Below, in pieces: positions 33,386 to 45,231 of a stretch of 64,000 bases of DNA (the stretch's first letter is position 1; the number at the start of each line of letters is the position of its first letter). A model generated the notes under the pieces. It searched no databases. It saw only the letters and a program-made list of their open reading frames with translations, and was not told the origin of the DNA. A program made the position numbers and the translations under genes. Origin of the DNA: Sclerotinia nivalis (lineage: Eukaryota; Ascomycota; Leotiomycetes; Helotiales; Sclerotiniaceae); the NCBI GenBank assembly GCA_029531795.1, contig JAPEIS010000008.1, forward strand, positions 2,356,001 through 2,420,000, given 5' to 3'.

Positions 33386-34322
33386 TCATCCACTTGCTGT
33401 TGAGTGCACGGAATATATTCTCTATTGTGAAATTTGTATTCTTTAGACAACCGAATTTCGCTAGATTTTTGTGCTAGCTGCTACAACAATACGCATTCGT
33501 TAACTGTACCCGATTGTCACATGGTAAATTATACAATCACAATCAAGCCCATTCATTATTCTGTGCGCTGGGCGTAAAATTGATTGGCTCCAAATTGAGG
33601 GGTAAGTCTCTAAGCCTTGTCACTATATCCATTCTGCCTAAGTTTCATTGGTAATACTTTGGATGAGTGAACTTGATTAATGCTCTATTCAATAATTAGT
33701 TTAATGGGTTGCCAGATTCAATAAAAGTCACAAAGTTAAGAATTTTCTTGTATTCAAATCGTCAAAAACGAATGTGTTGAGCGAAAGGGTCATCGTTATC
33801 AGGAGTAATTGGCTCAGCCTTTTTACACTCTCCAACTCCAACCTTATCAGCAACACAATAAACTAAAAACTATTTTGCTAAGTTAAAAAGGCTTATTCAA
33901 ATGTTTGATGTTATGCCCTCAAAATCCGTGCATTCTTTAAGTTTTGAGTCATTTGATGAATAATTGAGATTATTCACTCCGTTTCCAATCATGACTTCTC
34001 AAATGGAAAGGGAATTTTAAGCGGTGAATTTGTGCGATAGTTAGATCTCCTCATCGTATCGAAGAAATAGCCAAATTCAAAATTTAGAATAATGGATCAT
34101 TACTGAAGGACAACATCCTTCGATCTTCCCAGCTCCTTCCGGTCAAAGACGACTTGGAAATTACCTTCAAAGGAAAAGTTGTGGCCAAGTCTAGTCTCAG
34201 TCGTAGGCTAACTCCACCATATAACATCTTCGAACTGTAATCAGCCGCTTTCTGGCCTTGGTATGCACTTTACTATTCGCTCCAATGTTATCTCGCCCAC
34301 TTCCATAGTAGATTTCTTTTTT
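33386..34322. other. Intergenic region, no gene seen
   Basis: About 940 bp between divergent genes, containing AT-rich sequence and no coding-like frame. It likely holds the promoter of the minus-strand gene ending at 33385. Confidence 0.55.
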
Positions 34323-34330
34323 CTTTGGAG

Positions 34331-34574
34331 CAGAGTATCCAATAGTCCGGACTGCAATCCAATAATGAGAAGTTTTTGGATTTCTGAATTTATTTGAAAT
34401 ATCTATATCAATTGAAATAATAAATTATATTTAAATATTTATAATTTTTTAAATATTAAATACAATTAAAATATTCAAATTATTTGAAATATTGGATTAT
34501 ATTCAAATATTCAAAGGATTTCGGTTATTAAGAACTTAAATCTAGTCTGTCAATCCGGACTATTGGACACCCTG
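34331..34574. mobile_element. hAT-like MITE, 244 bp
   Basis: Terminal inverted repeats are CAGAGTATCCAATAGTCC-GGACTG (left) and, in reverse complement, CAGGGTGTCCAATAGTCC-GGATTG (right). Both ends are flanked by CTTTGGAG (34323-34330 and 34575-34582), an 8-bp target-site duplication. An 8-bp TSD with CAGGG-type ends is the hallmark of hAT transposons. The interior is AT-rich and codes for nothing, so the copy is non-autonomous. Related single ends lie at 23794-23850 and 46322-46390. Confidence 0.82.
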
Positions 34575-34582
34575 CTTTGGAG

Positions 34583-35252
34583 ACCCACAAGCATTTGCCC
34601 TCAAAATTTAAACCTTATGAGAAAATATCTTGAATGTCTCTTATTCCTGTAAAAATACCAAGCCTGCTTTGGTGGGAGTCTAGCTCCCTGTCAACCAGTA
34701 ACTAAGTTCTCGATCCTCGAGGACTTTTCTTTCAGCACACTGCCTAGAACGATCAACCAACATCTGACTTCACTGGGAAAAGCTAAGGACTCGACCCTTG
34801 AATCACAATCCAAAGATTTCCTACTCTCCTCTTTCATATATCGTGGATGTCATGCCACAAGGCCTTCCTAGTGTTACCTGCCACTAGCACCTTCCTTGAT
34901 GGACAAACCCTATCTCATCTCAAAATCCCTAAAGACACTAGTCCGGAATATTCTTGTACATTAGAAACTATCTTTGGCAATGTCTCGTCCCATGTTTGAG
35001 CACTCATCTATTGTACAATAATAATTCAATAATTCAACATGTGCCAATTTTGCGTACGGTACTTGATTTGTTGTAGCCACATCCACTTTTACTATGGAAT
35101 TTATTTCTGCTTTATACCAACCGTATTCAATTGACGTGTCCTCAAAAGTATGATATAAGATTGGAACTCAGGCAGGGACATCATCGTTCTTGCCAACAAG
35201 TTAATATCCTGAACCTCCAACAAGCAAAATTCAAGGATCCAGAACCTTCAAT
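34583..35252. other. Intergenic region upstream of the 35.25 kb gene
   Basis: No gene is seen. The last 100 bp, with CAACAAG and CTCCAACAAG stretches before the ATG, look like a typical 5' UTR. The segment presumably holds the promoter of the following gene. Confidence 0.5.
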
Positions 35253-37359
35253 ATGACAAACCCCTTCGCGCGACCAAGGGAATATCTGCCATCCATGAAT
35301 CGCCAAGGAATCACTGTCTGGGCTCACGATGTTATCAACGAACTTGTGAGGCTAGGTGCTCTTGATTCAGGTAACGAAGAAGCCTCAAATGATTTGTTTG
35401 GAGTGTACAAGAATCTCGAACAATTCTACAAATGGGTCTGCTCGCGTCCTAGGATTGCTCCGCACCATGCCCCTCGTCCCCTCCAATCGATTACGAGGCC
35501 TTTCGGGATTTTTGCTCTTGCACATAAGCTCTGGGATAATCTTGAATGGGAATTAAGACCAGAAAAAGAAGGCGCCTTCATCGAGCAAATGATTGATCAT
35601 CTTGGGTGGTTTTGGAATATAAAAGCCAATTTGAGTAACAAAATTCGCAGGAAGCAAGGTATGGCCATGAAGAACTGCCTTTCTGAATTTACGTACTAAC
35701 TTCATCATTACAGGCCTTGCTCTTATCTCAAAAATGGACACATTGGCAGAAGCAGCGAGTTACGCCCTACGCTTTAGCAATATCAGTCGTGGAAACATCA
35801 TCAAACCCCCAATGGCAAGACCTGATTCATCTGTTGATCACCTAATGAGTAAAGTTGCGCCTGCGAGCAGAAAGAATCCGATAAATGTAGGAGCCTGGTC
35901 TCCAGAGTCCAGAATAAGACAAAAGAATCCCAGCAATAATACCATGCGATCGGATCAAGCATCTTCGTTCGCAACTCCTACGCAAAAGACGGACACTGGC
36001 CATCTAAAACTTCCTCAATATTCTCAATACGTTCAGCGGCAACCTCAAGCTTCGATGCGATGTTCCCCTTCGTCATATAATACACAGCAGCTCAATCCAC
36101 GCTCCACTATACAGCGCCAGTCACATAATTTCCCTAATGGGACACCACGCAACCTTGTTGACCTGGTGGATGATGATGACGACTATAGTAGCGCGAAACA
36201 AACAGGTATCCCTCGTGTTCCCACGGGCTCTATGTTACCCGCACCGCCGATTCGAGGTGACAAACATCCCAATAGAGCTCAGGGTTTCGCTGGCGGATCC
36301 ATGCGTCCTATCATGAATATGTCAGGTGTCAAGCCGGCTGTTGACAATGACAGTCACCATGCAAATCCCAGTGCCTTCCGAACTTCTAGTAGAGATTTAA
36401 AAGATTCTCATGGTGGCAGGGAATCGACTCAACCAAAAAATAGTCCGTACGACAGTGGCTTCGAAGAATCCGTGGAAAGCTCAAACACAAATATGATTAT
36501 AATCGTCGACTCTCCTTCTCCGGAATTAAAAAATATGACTATGAAAAACCCAGGCCCTCAAGGTCACAAAAATCATCCAACTTCGGCTGTTGTGTCTTCC
36601 GAAGATAGCAAAGCGCTCGAACGCCCTTCTTCAAGAAATATCCTTCCTGTGCAGACCAAAACCAAAACCCCACCTGGGCAATCTAGCTTCCAGGCTAATT
36701 TATGGGCACCTGTTAATAGTCTTAATAATCACAGGGAAGTAAGGGCCTCAGAATCAGCCAAAGTGAGAGGCCAACCTTCGGATCGACGATCAGACGAGCA
36801 GGAGAGCAGAAATACGAGAGGAACAAAGCTGAAGAAACCTAATTCTACCAGTATCAACAAAGGCATTATTACAGACAATAATATGGAAGGAACCGAAGCT
36901 AAAAACTCTACTTCTACGAACGGAACCCGACACGATATGGAGGGTAATAATATCGATAATTCAGGTGAAGCCACGATGAAAGGAGCTATTTCTATTACTA
37001 GCACTCACAACAATATCACGGGAAGTAGTATGGGGGAGACCAAGGCGAAAAGACCTACTTCTGCTAATGGCAACCAAGAAAATAGCTCAGGCAGTCCGAA
37101 TAAGAAGGTAAAGACAAGTGCAAATTCTACAGCTCCATCCTCCGAATATGTTTCCCCTTACATAAGCTTACCGAATCAGGAGCAACCAAGCACGTCTGCG
37201 AAATCCACAACTTTGGCTGCTGTTGATGAGCCTGTCAGCGAAAAACCTGTCAGCGAGAACTCCTCATCTATTTCTCCAATAGTGAGGAATGCTAAAGGCC
37301 TTTATCGCCCCTTTAGCATGCGAGACCCCGTGAAGAAAGACGGTTCAGATGGAAATTGA
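35253..37359 (+). CDS. Hypothetical protein, two exons, 683 aa, paralogue of the 38.66 kb gene
   Basis: Exon 1 (35253-35658) and exon 2 (35714-37359) join in frame through a 55-nt intron (GTATGG...TACAG, branch TACTAAC). The first 160 residues are a compact Trp-rich domain: MNRQGITVWAHDVINEL, VYKNLEQFYKWVCSRPR, ALAHKLWDNLEWELR and FIEQMIDHLGWFWNIKANLS. The other 520 residues are disordered, rich in Ser, Asn, Pro and Gln. They include an acidic DLVDDDDDYSS patch, a SIM-like IIIVDSPSPEL motif near residue 395, degenerate repeats of the TEAKNSTSTNG type, and an NLS-like PNKKVK. The conserved start, the same intron position and phase, and the disordered tail are shared with the next gene. Function is unknown. 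Motifs suggest a nuclear, possibly SUMO-interacting protein. Confidence 0.78.
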
Positions 37360-38655
37360 GAGTGTTAGAGATGGAGATAGAGGAGTGAGGGAGTGGCGGA
37401 AAATGAAGTTTAGTATGCTAGCATGACCAGGCAGTAAATGGCATGATGTCTAGAATTATCTCCGCTAAACACAAATTCTCAGAAACTGGCGTTTCGACCG
37501 TTGGAAAGGGCTTTTTGCTTTCAGGTCTAAGAACTACAGTTTTTCTTCTCGCAGTATCTAAATCCTGTGTTTGCGGGTATTAAATAGTATTAGTTATTAG
37601 TTTCCTACTGAATAATCAAGCTTATTTTTGTCAAAACTTGTGTCTATAGAATGCGCATGATTACTGTCTTTCACTCGTTATGTCTGCGTAAAACTACAAC
37701 AACCACAAGCTGCTAAAACTACTTTGTGTCAATAGGACTTACCACTCTTTCACTCCTCTTCACAATAGTCATCATTGTTCCATCAATCCTCACACATTGA
37801 ACATAGAAAAGTGAGATAAAAGTCATTCTGATATTCACTTTCATGTAATATTTATACATTATTTTCGATATTTAATTCAAAATTCAGAATTCAAAAAGTG
37901 ACACAACATTTTTCTCATCCGATACCAATGAACCTGATTAGCTTAAAAGCCATATATACCTTCAGAAAATTTCACAATCGATGTAATGGTGCCATGTACT
38001 TCCTATATGTATGGTATTCCATTATCTCACTAAAGCGAAACAACAATCATTTAGATTTTGCTTCTCCGAAATTTTGCAGGTGTCAATTATGTTACTCTCC
38101 CCAGCTGCAGTTGTTCTGGACCCAATCCTCAATATGCAAAGTTGGGATCCTTCACTGATTATTTCAATTATTGCTTTATATCCGATTACTAGTCTAGAGC
38201 CATCAGTTCAATGACATCTGGTATTAGAAAGGCTTGCCTACCTTGTCTGTCTTTCGTTTAACCTTTGGTTGTCTTTTGCATCTATTGCCACGATGCTTTC
38301 ATCGTCATCGGTGTGATGAAGTTTCCACACATTCATATACCCCGCAAAAAAAGGTTTGGTTCTGTGCTGAACGGTGAATTATATATGTACGTGTTGCCAC
38401 CTATCTAGCTAGTTGCCTCTGAAGAGCTACACATCGCAGGCAGTATTTGCCGTATGAATTTTCCATAGCCTATATTCAAGGTCAAGTTGAAATAGACTAG
38501 CATCAAGAGCTGTACTGGCATTTTGGCAGTACGCCAGCACCTGTGTTTAGTTATAGACGCTCTCCCTTCACCGTGGATTTTTATTCTGCAAGTCCCTCAA
38601 CACTATCAACATCAACAACATCCTTTTCACCTAGGATACATTGACCACAGTCAAT
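37360..38655. other. Intergenic region, no gene seen
   Basis: About 1.3 kb separates the two paralogues. Short frames at 37898-38214 have no coding features. The last 80 bp, rich in CA and CT (CAACACTATCAACATCAACA), look like a 5' leader. Confidence 0.55.
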
Positions 38656-40027
38656 ATGGCTAACTCCGATAATGAACCCGATTTTTCATACAGAATCTAC
38701 TTGCAAGAACAACTTTCTATGGACCTCCATTCCAGCGCGGGAAGTGTGTTATTAGACTCACCTCAGCAGGAGATGTTGACACAAATACAAGGAGATAGGT
38801 TTGTTGACATTGGAATCATGTCCCGCCAGTCACTTATGGCGTGGGTTTATGGAGTCATCAACGAGCTCGAATCATTCGAGCTTCATAAGAAGAATCTGAA
38901 ATTCGCGCCTTGGTCTCAATTATACAAAATCATCAAAAACCACGATATCTTCAAGGAATGGATCTACAGCCGCCCTAGAACTGATGCATCAGGTTTTGTA
39001 ATTAGCCTTCGCGATTATACTTCACACCCATATTACAGTTCAGCAACTGTGCTCGGTTACTCCCGCTCTGTGTGGCAAAGGATTGAACATGACTTAAGGA
39101 ATGAAAACCCTACTCGTTTCATGAAAGAGTTGTTCCAACAAGTTTTTAATCTTTGGCATTTCAAATGCTGCATTAACAATATGCTGCGAGACCTCAAAGG
39201 TATGTCTGCTTGCCTGTTTATTGTCTCAATCCATGTAACATACTGACTTTGCAGGTCTCCCACCTACAACCCCTCATGATACTTTTCTAGAGTTGACGAG
39301 CTATATAACGCAAGACACTGCGCCAAATCCTAACCTTCTAAACCCTCGACCAGACCCCGCACCAGCAAACATTCGAATTGGTGGTCACTCATTTAACGTT
39401 TCAAATCCTGGTAGTAGCCCCAACGGTGCAGCGGCAGCGAACAATCAAGGAAGAGGCAGAAAATCGACTTATGTGCCCCGAAATGTTAATAACTCGCAAA
39501 TTGCTGCCGATGTAAGAGATAAACAGCACATTGACACGAATACTGCTCCCGGCCAGACTCGCTTACCGAAGGTTAAATTTGAACGAAAAACAGGCGGTAA
39601 CACAGCCTCCCGCCATATCAGAAACAAGTCCGAGGCCAGCAAGAAAGGTGCAGGATATCAAACTGGTTCTTCTCTCACGCACAACTCTTCTCAGACTACT
39701 AAGCCCAGCGCTGGTGCTTCTAAGGACCGTCATATCAAGCAAGAAGTCGACGATGTGCATGACCATGGAAAGCAAGCTGAAGGACCAAGTGGATGGAAAC
39801 AATACATACAGCAAATTATCGGTGTCGGAAATAATCAGTCAGTACAGCCAGCTCCACAGCCTAAATCTGAAGGTCCAAGCAAGTCTACTATCAATGCGGG
39901 AGAAATTCGCAAGCGATCGACTTCTGGTGGTAGCGACACTGGCACTGTTCCTGTTCCTGTTCATGCAAACAAGAAGATCAAAGTGGAAAAACCAGATCCT
40001 GCTCTTGCAGGCCATTCTTCCGCGTAA
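38656..40027 (+). CDS. Hypothetical protein, two exons, 438 aa, paralogue of the 35.25 kb gene
   Basis: The first in-frame ATG is at 38656 (MANSDNEPDFSYRIYLQEQL). Exon 1 (38656-39199) joins exon 2 (39255-40027) through a 55-nt intron (GTATGT...TGCAG, branch TACTGAC). The N-terminal domain has MSRQSLMAWVYGVINELESF, LYKIIKNHDIFKEWIYSRPR, YSRSVWQRIEHDLR and FMKELFQQVFNLWHFKCCIN, each aligning with a block of the 35.25 kb protein. The intron falls at the same place and phase, before GL. The tail (about 250 residues) is disordered, ending in a basic KRSTSGGSD and KKIKVEKPDPA, where KVEKPD resembles a sumoylation site. No known domain is recognised. Confidence 0.8.
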
Positions 40028-40925
40028 ACATTCCCTATAATACCAGCTGGGGAGACGTATTTTGATGCTCTAATGATGGTTATGGACGGGATTTGGACAA
40101 GTAATTTTAATTCGCATTCGGCACAATCAATCGAGGACATTGTTTATTCACAACAATTGTGAGACAGGGCAATAATGCAAGAATGAAAGGAGAGTCATTT
40201 CTGATACCCGTGAACAGAATTGTAGATATTTGTGGGCAACTCATGGATGAATATATGATGATGGTGGCCAAATTAATTTACAGTGTCGTTGGTTTGGCAT
40301 TTGCGGGGGGGTTTGTTGATGGCTGTTTGCAGAATGTTGATAAAAGAGATATGCTTCACGGAATCGGGAATCGTTTCATCTAAATACATAATTATTAAGT
40401 ATTTCCAAAGCCGAGCCCTGAAAATGTGAAGAGAGACCTGTTTGATGCGAGATGACCTTGTCAACTGACTCTAGGTTATGTTGATCAATATGGCCCAACA
40501 GCCAAATGTGTCTCCATTATATCGATTTGTTCTTGGATAAATCTGCAGATCTGATTTTTTTGTTGTATTATACTTACTATTTGTGCCAATGAATACAATG
40601 ATACTTTATTAGCTGTTTTTGATGAGCAGCGTGGTGCCTTTCCCTTGTGACACATTCTTTCCTCCGTAGCATCACTGTCACGTTCTCTAGATGCCTTCCC
40701 GTGTTTTGAAACCTTCGAGCAAGGGAGAAGAAGATATTATAAATACAGTATTTAAAGGGCTTTTAATTTTGTTGGAAGTTGCTGAGTCAGCATCCTGTTT
40801 GCTGTATAACCTCATATATATAAGCTTTCCATAGAACCTACACTACAATAAGAACTACACACACTTGCAACTCTCCATTTCGTATTCCAACAAATTTGCC
40901 CCACTTCAGATTTCATACAGTCAAA
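40028..40925. other. Intergenic region with a TATA-type promoter at its right end
   Basis: No gene is seen up to about 40800. CATATATATAAGC at 40811-40824 is a good TATA box. It is followed by a CA-rich leader with a CTTGCAACTCTCC segment and then ATG AAA ATC CAG at 40926. This looks like the promoter of a highly expressed small gene, but the expected ORF is not there (see the next entry). Confidence 0.5.
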
Positions 40926-41725
40926 ATGAAAATCCAGGTATCAAAACGATGTTAAACCAAGATGGCTGCCGCATATATGGATGGATGTAAAGCAAAGTAC
41001 CAAAGAGTAGATAGTGCAAAAACAAAAGAACTCATGATACGAGACATTCCCATTCCGTGGGCCGACTCCCTCTTAGCAGTGATCTCTGGAACAAGTTCGC
41101 CCTCTCGGAGCAGTGGTCGTACCACCAACCACCCACACAATATGATTTTTGAAGATACGTTTCTAATCAAAGTATATAAAGTATATTTCCTAAAGGAGTG
41201 AATACTAATTAGTATTGTAATATTTGGAAGAGAGAAGGTGAATGAAATATTTCAACTTTTGTGTTTGACATCTAATATTCATATCTATTGGTCAAGAACT
41301 AGTACTTGCTTCTATAAAAAAGTTCGACTTTGAAGTATTTATAAAACTCACAACTCTATCCTGAAATATCAAAGCGGTGTGAATTCAAGATAGTTGTCGC
41401 TCATATTGGCGCAAAGCATGGCTACAAGAAAAGAAAGTGCAAAACAAAAAAGAAATGCAAAAAAGTTGGAAGGACTCATGACAGCTATTATCTCTGATTC
41501 GAACAAGTTCCCCCGATGCAGTGACCCTACCACTGCACCACCCATGTAATCATATAATGATTTTGTTGGGGATATGCGTTTAGTTAAAGTATTTAACTAT
41601 GGTTTTGTGGCTGAGTGAATGCTAGGACATGTGATATTCCAAACTTATCTAGCGTTTGCTATCCAACATTCATGTATTACTGGTCAACTATCTGCTTCGA
41701 TCCAAAAGTTTAGGATATTGAACAA
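40926..41725 (+). pseudogene. Degenerate tandem duplication after a strong promoter, possible small-gene relics
   Basis: Two related segments, about 40945-41335 and 41365-41725, align with an offset of about 390-420 bp. Shared blocks include ATCTCTG...GAACAAGTTC, the GTGG/GTGACC-CTACCAC segment followed by CACCCA, GAGTGAAT and ATTCAT...TGGTCAA. The ATG at 40926 after the TATA promoter opens only nine codons unless an intron begins at the GTATCA after MKIQ. Frames such as 40962-41201 do not agree between the two copies. I take these for relics of a duplicated small gene. A real small protein or a non-coding transcript cannot be excluded. Confidence 0.35.
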
Positions 41726-42478
41726 TGGCAGAAAGCTTTCAGTGGTCACAATCCAGTATTTTTTGGGTATTTACAGTTTTACACTCTCTCCGTGCTGTGC
41801 CATTCGCCATACTATGGTATCGCCAATGGCTTACAGATAAAGTAGAGTCGACAGATGACTTGTCCTTCAGCCTCGACGAGCATCAGTTTTTATATTGAAA
41901 CTTGGAACGCTACTAAACAGCTCATAATTTATCATCCACTCAAGTACATCCTCATGTTGAATATTTCGGGCGCGTCCGGAGTCTGAGCCGGAGTCGAGTA
42001 CTTTCGGCAAGATGTTAACCTCCTGCTTTTAGACGACAGCACTGAGAACAATTTCAATAATCGATAGCTGGAAATAGATTCTATTCAAATGCTTAGAGTA
42101 GTCTAAACACTACCTAGGTTACTATCTAGGTACCATTCAACCGGTATACTACTGGTGAGTGGTAGTATGAAATGCTATTGGCCACTTTTACTTTGGCTAC
42201 GAAGCATCGGCTTAGCTATCACAACCAATACATTGACTGGCTTTAATTATTGCGCCTTATGAGGCTGATAGGTCAAAGTGAATTCCCATATTTGAAAAGA
42301 TCGGACGATATAGGGGGATCCCATGGATCTTCGCGAAATGTTTGACGCGTAAAGCTCAACACACCTTTAGAAAACTTTTGTAATATCAAATCGCGATCTC
42401 TATTTTCGTGACCAAATTCAAACCGCATAAACGCATTCATTCGCCGAGTGTGTTATCAAACAATTCAATACGGTAACG
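41726..42478. other. Intergenic region, no gene seen
   Basis: About 750 bp without coding character. It contains the palindromic CTACCTAGG-TTACTAT-CTAGGTA segment at about 42111-42133 and presumably the promoter of the next gene. Confidence 0.5.
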
Positions 42479-43783
42479 ATGGAGGAAAACAATGTGGGGA
42501 AAAGAAGGACTGAGAAAAAGAAAGTCACGTCTCAACCATCGCCACAGTCACCATCGGATCCCAAACCGGATGATGATGATATCTTCAATCTGTGCGTGAT
42601 GCTTCTGCCGGAAATTCAAAGGATCGTCAAAACCGGCAAAGTCCCTCGCGAGAGTACAATTCGCCAGGCATTACGTGGAATGTTACGTGGCGATGGCGTA
42701 GTGCCGGTCATCAGAAGCTTCGCTACAAAAGATTACTTGATATCTTATCGAGGAGCTCACCCAGAAAGCGTTAAAGCCAACAAACTCACAAGGGCCGTTG
42801 TCAATCTGTACAACGAAGATGTACAAAAGAGGGATATCATGAATTTTAGAAAACCGTCATTTCCGCAGCCTCCTAAGTCGACCAGCGGCGAGGCTCAAAG
42901 TTCAGGAAAAGTTACAACTCCAAATGAGCCTAGTTTGAATCATTCTAACTCGGTAAAACCTGCGCCATCGGGGACTAGTATAGCCGGTGCTGCTCCAAGA
43001 GAGGAGTTCCTTTACACATCAAGTAAGTCTGCTATATTTCCTTCTTTTGATACTTGACGCAAGAGCCCGAGGAAACAGCTGACATGTGAGCGAAGTAATA
43101 GAAAAATTCCAATTGAATTGCCATTGAACGAGAGGCGCGTATATTTCATGAAACACCACGAGACCTCAGATATTCCATATCTGGCGCAGAATAACTTTCC
43201 GGAGCGCATTGTAGTATCCGAAATAGTGGTAATGAAAGAATGCCCTTTCGTACGCTCTGCATTTGATTCCAAGGACACTGGCAAGTTTGTCGACTCAGAT
43301 GATACAGCCATATATGATCCTGCAAAAACGGCAAATAGGAAACGGTGTCTCCGTCAGGCCAAAATTATTTACCTCGCGGATCTCATCGACTCCTCGTTTG
43401 GTCGTGCTTCAAAACATTACGATTCTTTGAGCGACTGGCAAGCGGATAAACTCTGGAAAAATACGAAGTCATGGGTTATGTTTTTAAGGAGGGATGACTT
43501 CAGCGAGAATATCTCCTGCAATATAGAACTCGATGAACTCTGTATTTTTGGGACTTTTCTTGGCGCAAAGAACAATGCAATTGCTGCCTTACGAGAAAGA
43601 TATAAAGCCCATAAGAATCGCGCGATGGCGGAAAAGCTTCATCCACGTCCTGCAATGTTGCCGGCGGAGGAGCCACAAAGAAAGAAAGTTTCTCCGGAGA
43701 GAAAAACTCGACAGAACGACTACGCGGCAAACGAGGCGCAAAATGATATGCTGGGCATTGGCTGGACATATCGCCATGGATGA
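42479..43783 (+). CDS. Hypothetical protein, two exons, about 411 aa, unusual splice donor needed
   Basis: Exon 1 starts at ATG 42479 with a charged MEENNVGKRRTEKKK and has a folded-looking core (DDIFNLCVMLLPEIQRIVKT, RESTIRQALRGMLRGDG). The second coding part (to 43783) contains HHETSDIPYLAQNNFPERIV, KIIYLADLIDSSFGRASKHY and LWKNTKSWVMFLRRDD and ends in a basic tail. Joining them through the canonical GTAAGT (43023) to the acceptor GCGAAG (43095, branch GCTGAC) changes frame. The donor GTCTGC 4 nt farther on (intron 43027-43095) keeps it. Alternatively there are two genes, the second from ATG 43149. Both parts have normal coding composition. No family is recognised. Confidence 0.55.
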
Positions 43784-45231
43784 ATGTGTGGTTATGGTTT
43801 TAGTATTAGGATCGGTGATTTGTCCGCATTACGGTGTCGAGTATTCGTGGTTCAGTTATTTCGATTTCTTGTAGGATAAACCTTGCAAGATATAAGTCTA
43901 TTGTTGCTTAGCCAGCTATTGTGTAAAAAGGTCCATTGGGACAAATAGCCGTCCATAGCTTGGTGAGGAAGTCGAACCGTGCCAGAAAAGGTTGAATGTT
44001 TGACTCGGTTATATCAGGATCTGGAAAAGATTGAAGATGCCCAAAAGCCTTGAGAGGGAGAAGGTTTGGGATGTTCAATTTCGTTTGATACAATCAAACA
44101 CCTCACGAGATTAATTAACCTCGTGGATTCAGACCTTTTGGTTTTGATCGATACATTGATAAGCCTCTCTAGATGTCTACTCCTCTACTGCTTCTCGATC
44201 ATAGATATCCCAAAAGGAAGAGGCAAGTGTATGGCTACGAAACCAGCTGTCCCCATAATTCGTGTGTGACATTTACTAATCGGCAACCTCGAATAGTGGT
44301 AATATCGCAGCATGAGGCTTTTTTGGCAGTTTTGAGGCATAAGATGATGTGTGGCAGCTACATATCCTGACTCAAATGGAAGAGCTCTCAACGGCTGTAA
44401 AGCGAAGGCATCCATTGTCTGTCAAATTAACCTTATCAGCATAGATATTTTCTGACCCACCATTCTTTCGATAGCTTCGGGTAATCATGGGACATCAAGA
44501 GCTGTGAAAATAAACATTAACGTCCGCTTTCATAAGACTTTATTGATGATGGGAAGTCGTTCTGATAATGGAAATAGGCTCCGGAGAATAATGTCCCGTG
44601 ATTGGTGGAATCGTGTGCTTTGTCAGCTGCGCTGTGAACTTGCAGCGTCTTTTATTTTGCCTTGCAGATTTCTTCAACATCTCTTCAAGATTCTCCCGTT
44701 TATCCTTCTCTTTTTCTCCTGAATGCTGCCTATTAAATTCCTTTGAATTCCCTGCAATAGTAACAAGTCCGCTTATGTTAGACATGTTGTTGAACATAAC
44801 ACTAGTAGAACTATGTAACAGAAAGAGGATACATGATCTTCACCGCAAAACGTCGTATTATTATGGCTACTCTTCACGATATTTTCCCTTGGCGATTAAT
44901 TGATATTGTTGCCCCGCTGCAGGTAAGCTATATCCACAATCATCATTGTGCCTTACTCTACCTCGGAGCTGTTACTCGGTGAGTGGCAATGCTTGCAGAT
45001 TTTGCTGGATACTAGCTCTTCTTATGCCACGAAGTATCTAGGGTTCAATTTTATATACGTGATTCATTGCATGGGTACTTCGTATGTCGGTGCTAGTCGG
45101 GGAAAAACAGCAAGGCTGCCTAAAATTTTCTCGAGTATATATTGAGATGATGTTTTGCAACTATCATCTGCGAGTGTAACATTTATTCTTCCCTATTACC
45201 ATCATTTATTTATTCATAGTTGAATTACATA
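43784..45231. other. Intergenic region, no gene supported
   Basis: About 1.45 kb. Several short frames exist (for example 44598-44903) but are hydrophobic without order and lack intron or start context. Toward 45110 GAGTATATATTGAG may serve as the TATA region of the following secreted-protein gene. Confidence 0.5.

Noticed and set aside
42479..43783. Homology of this gene with the 35.25/38.66 kb paralogues
   Set aside because: Only a loose K/W pattern (WKNTKSWVMFLRRDD) is seen, with no aligned blocks and no shared intron position.
44598..44903. Hydrophobic 101-codon frame resembling a small membrane protein
   Set aside because: Irregular hydrophobic stretches, no signal-peptide-like start and no promoter or splice context; likely chance.
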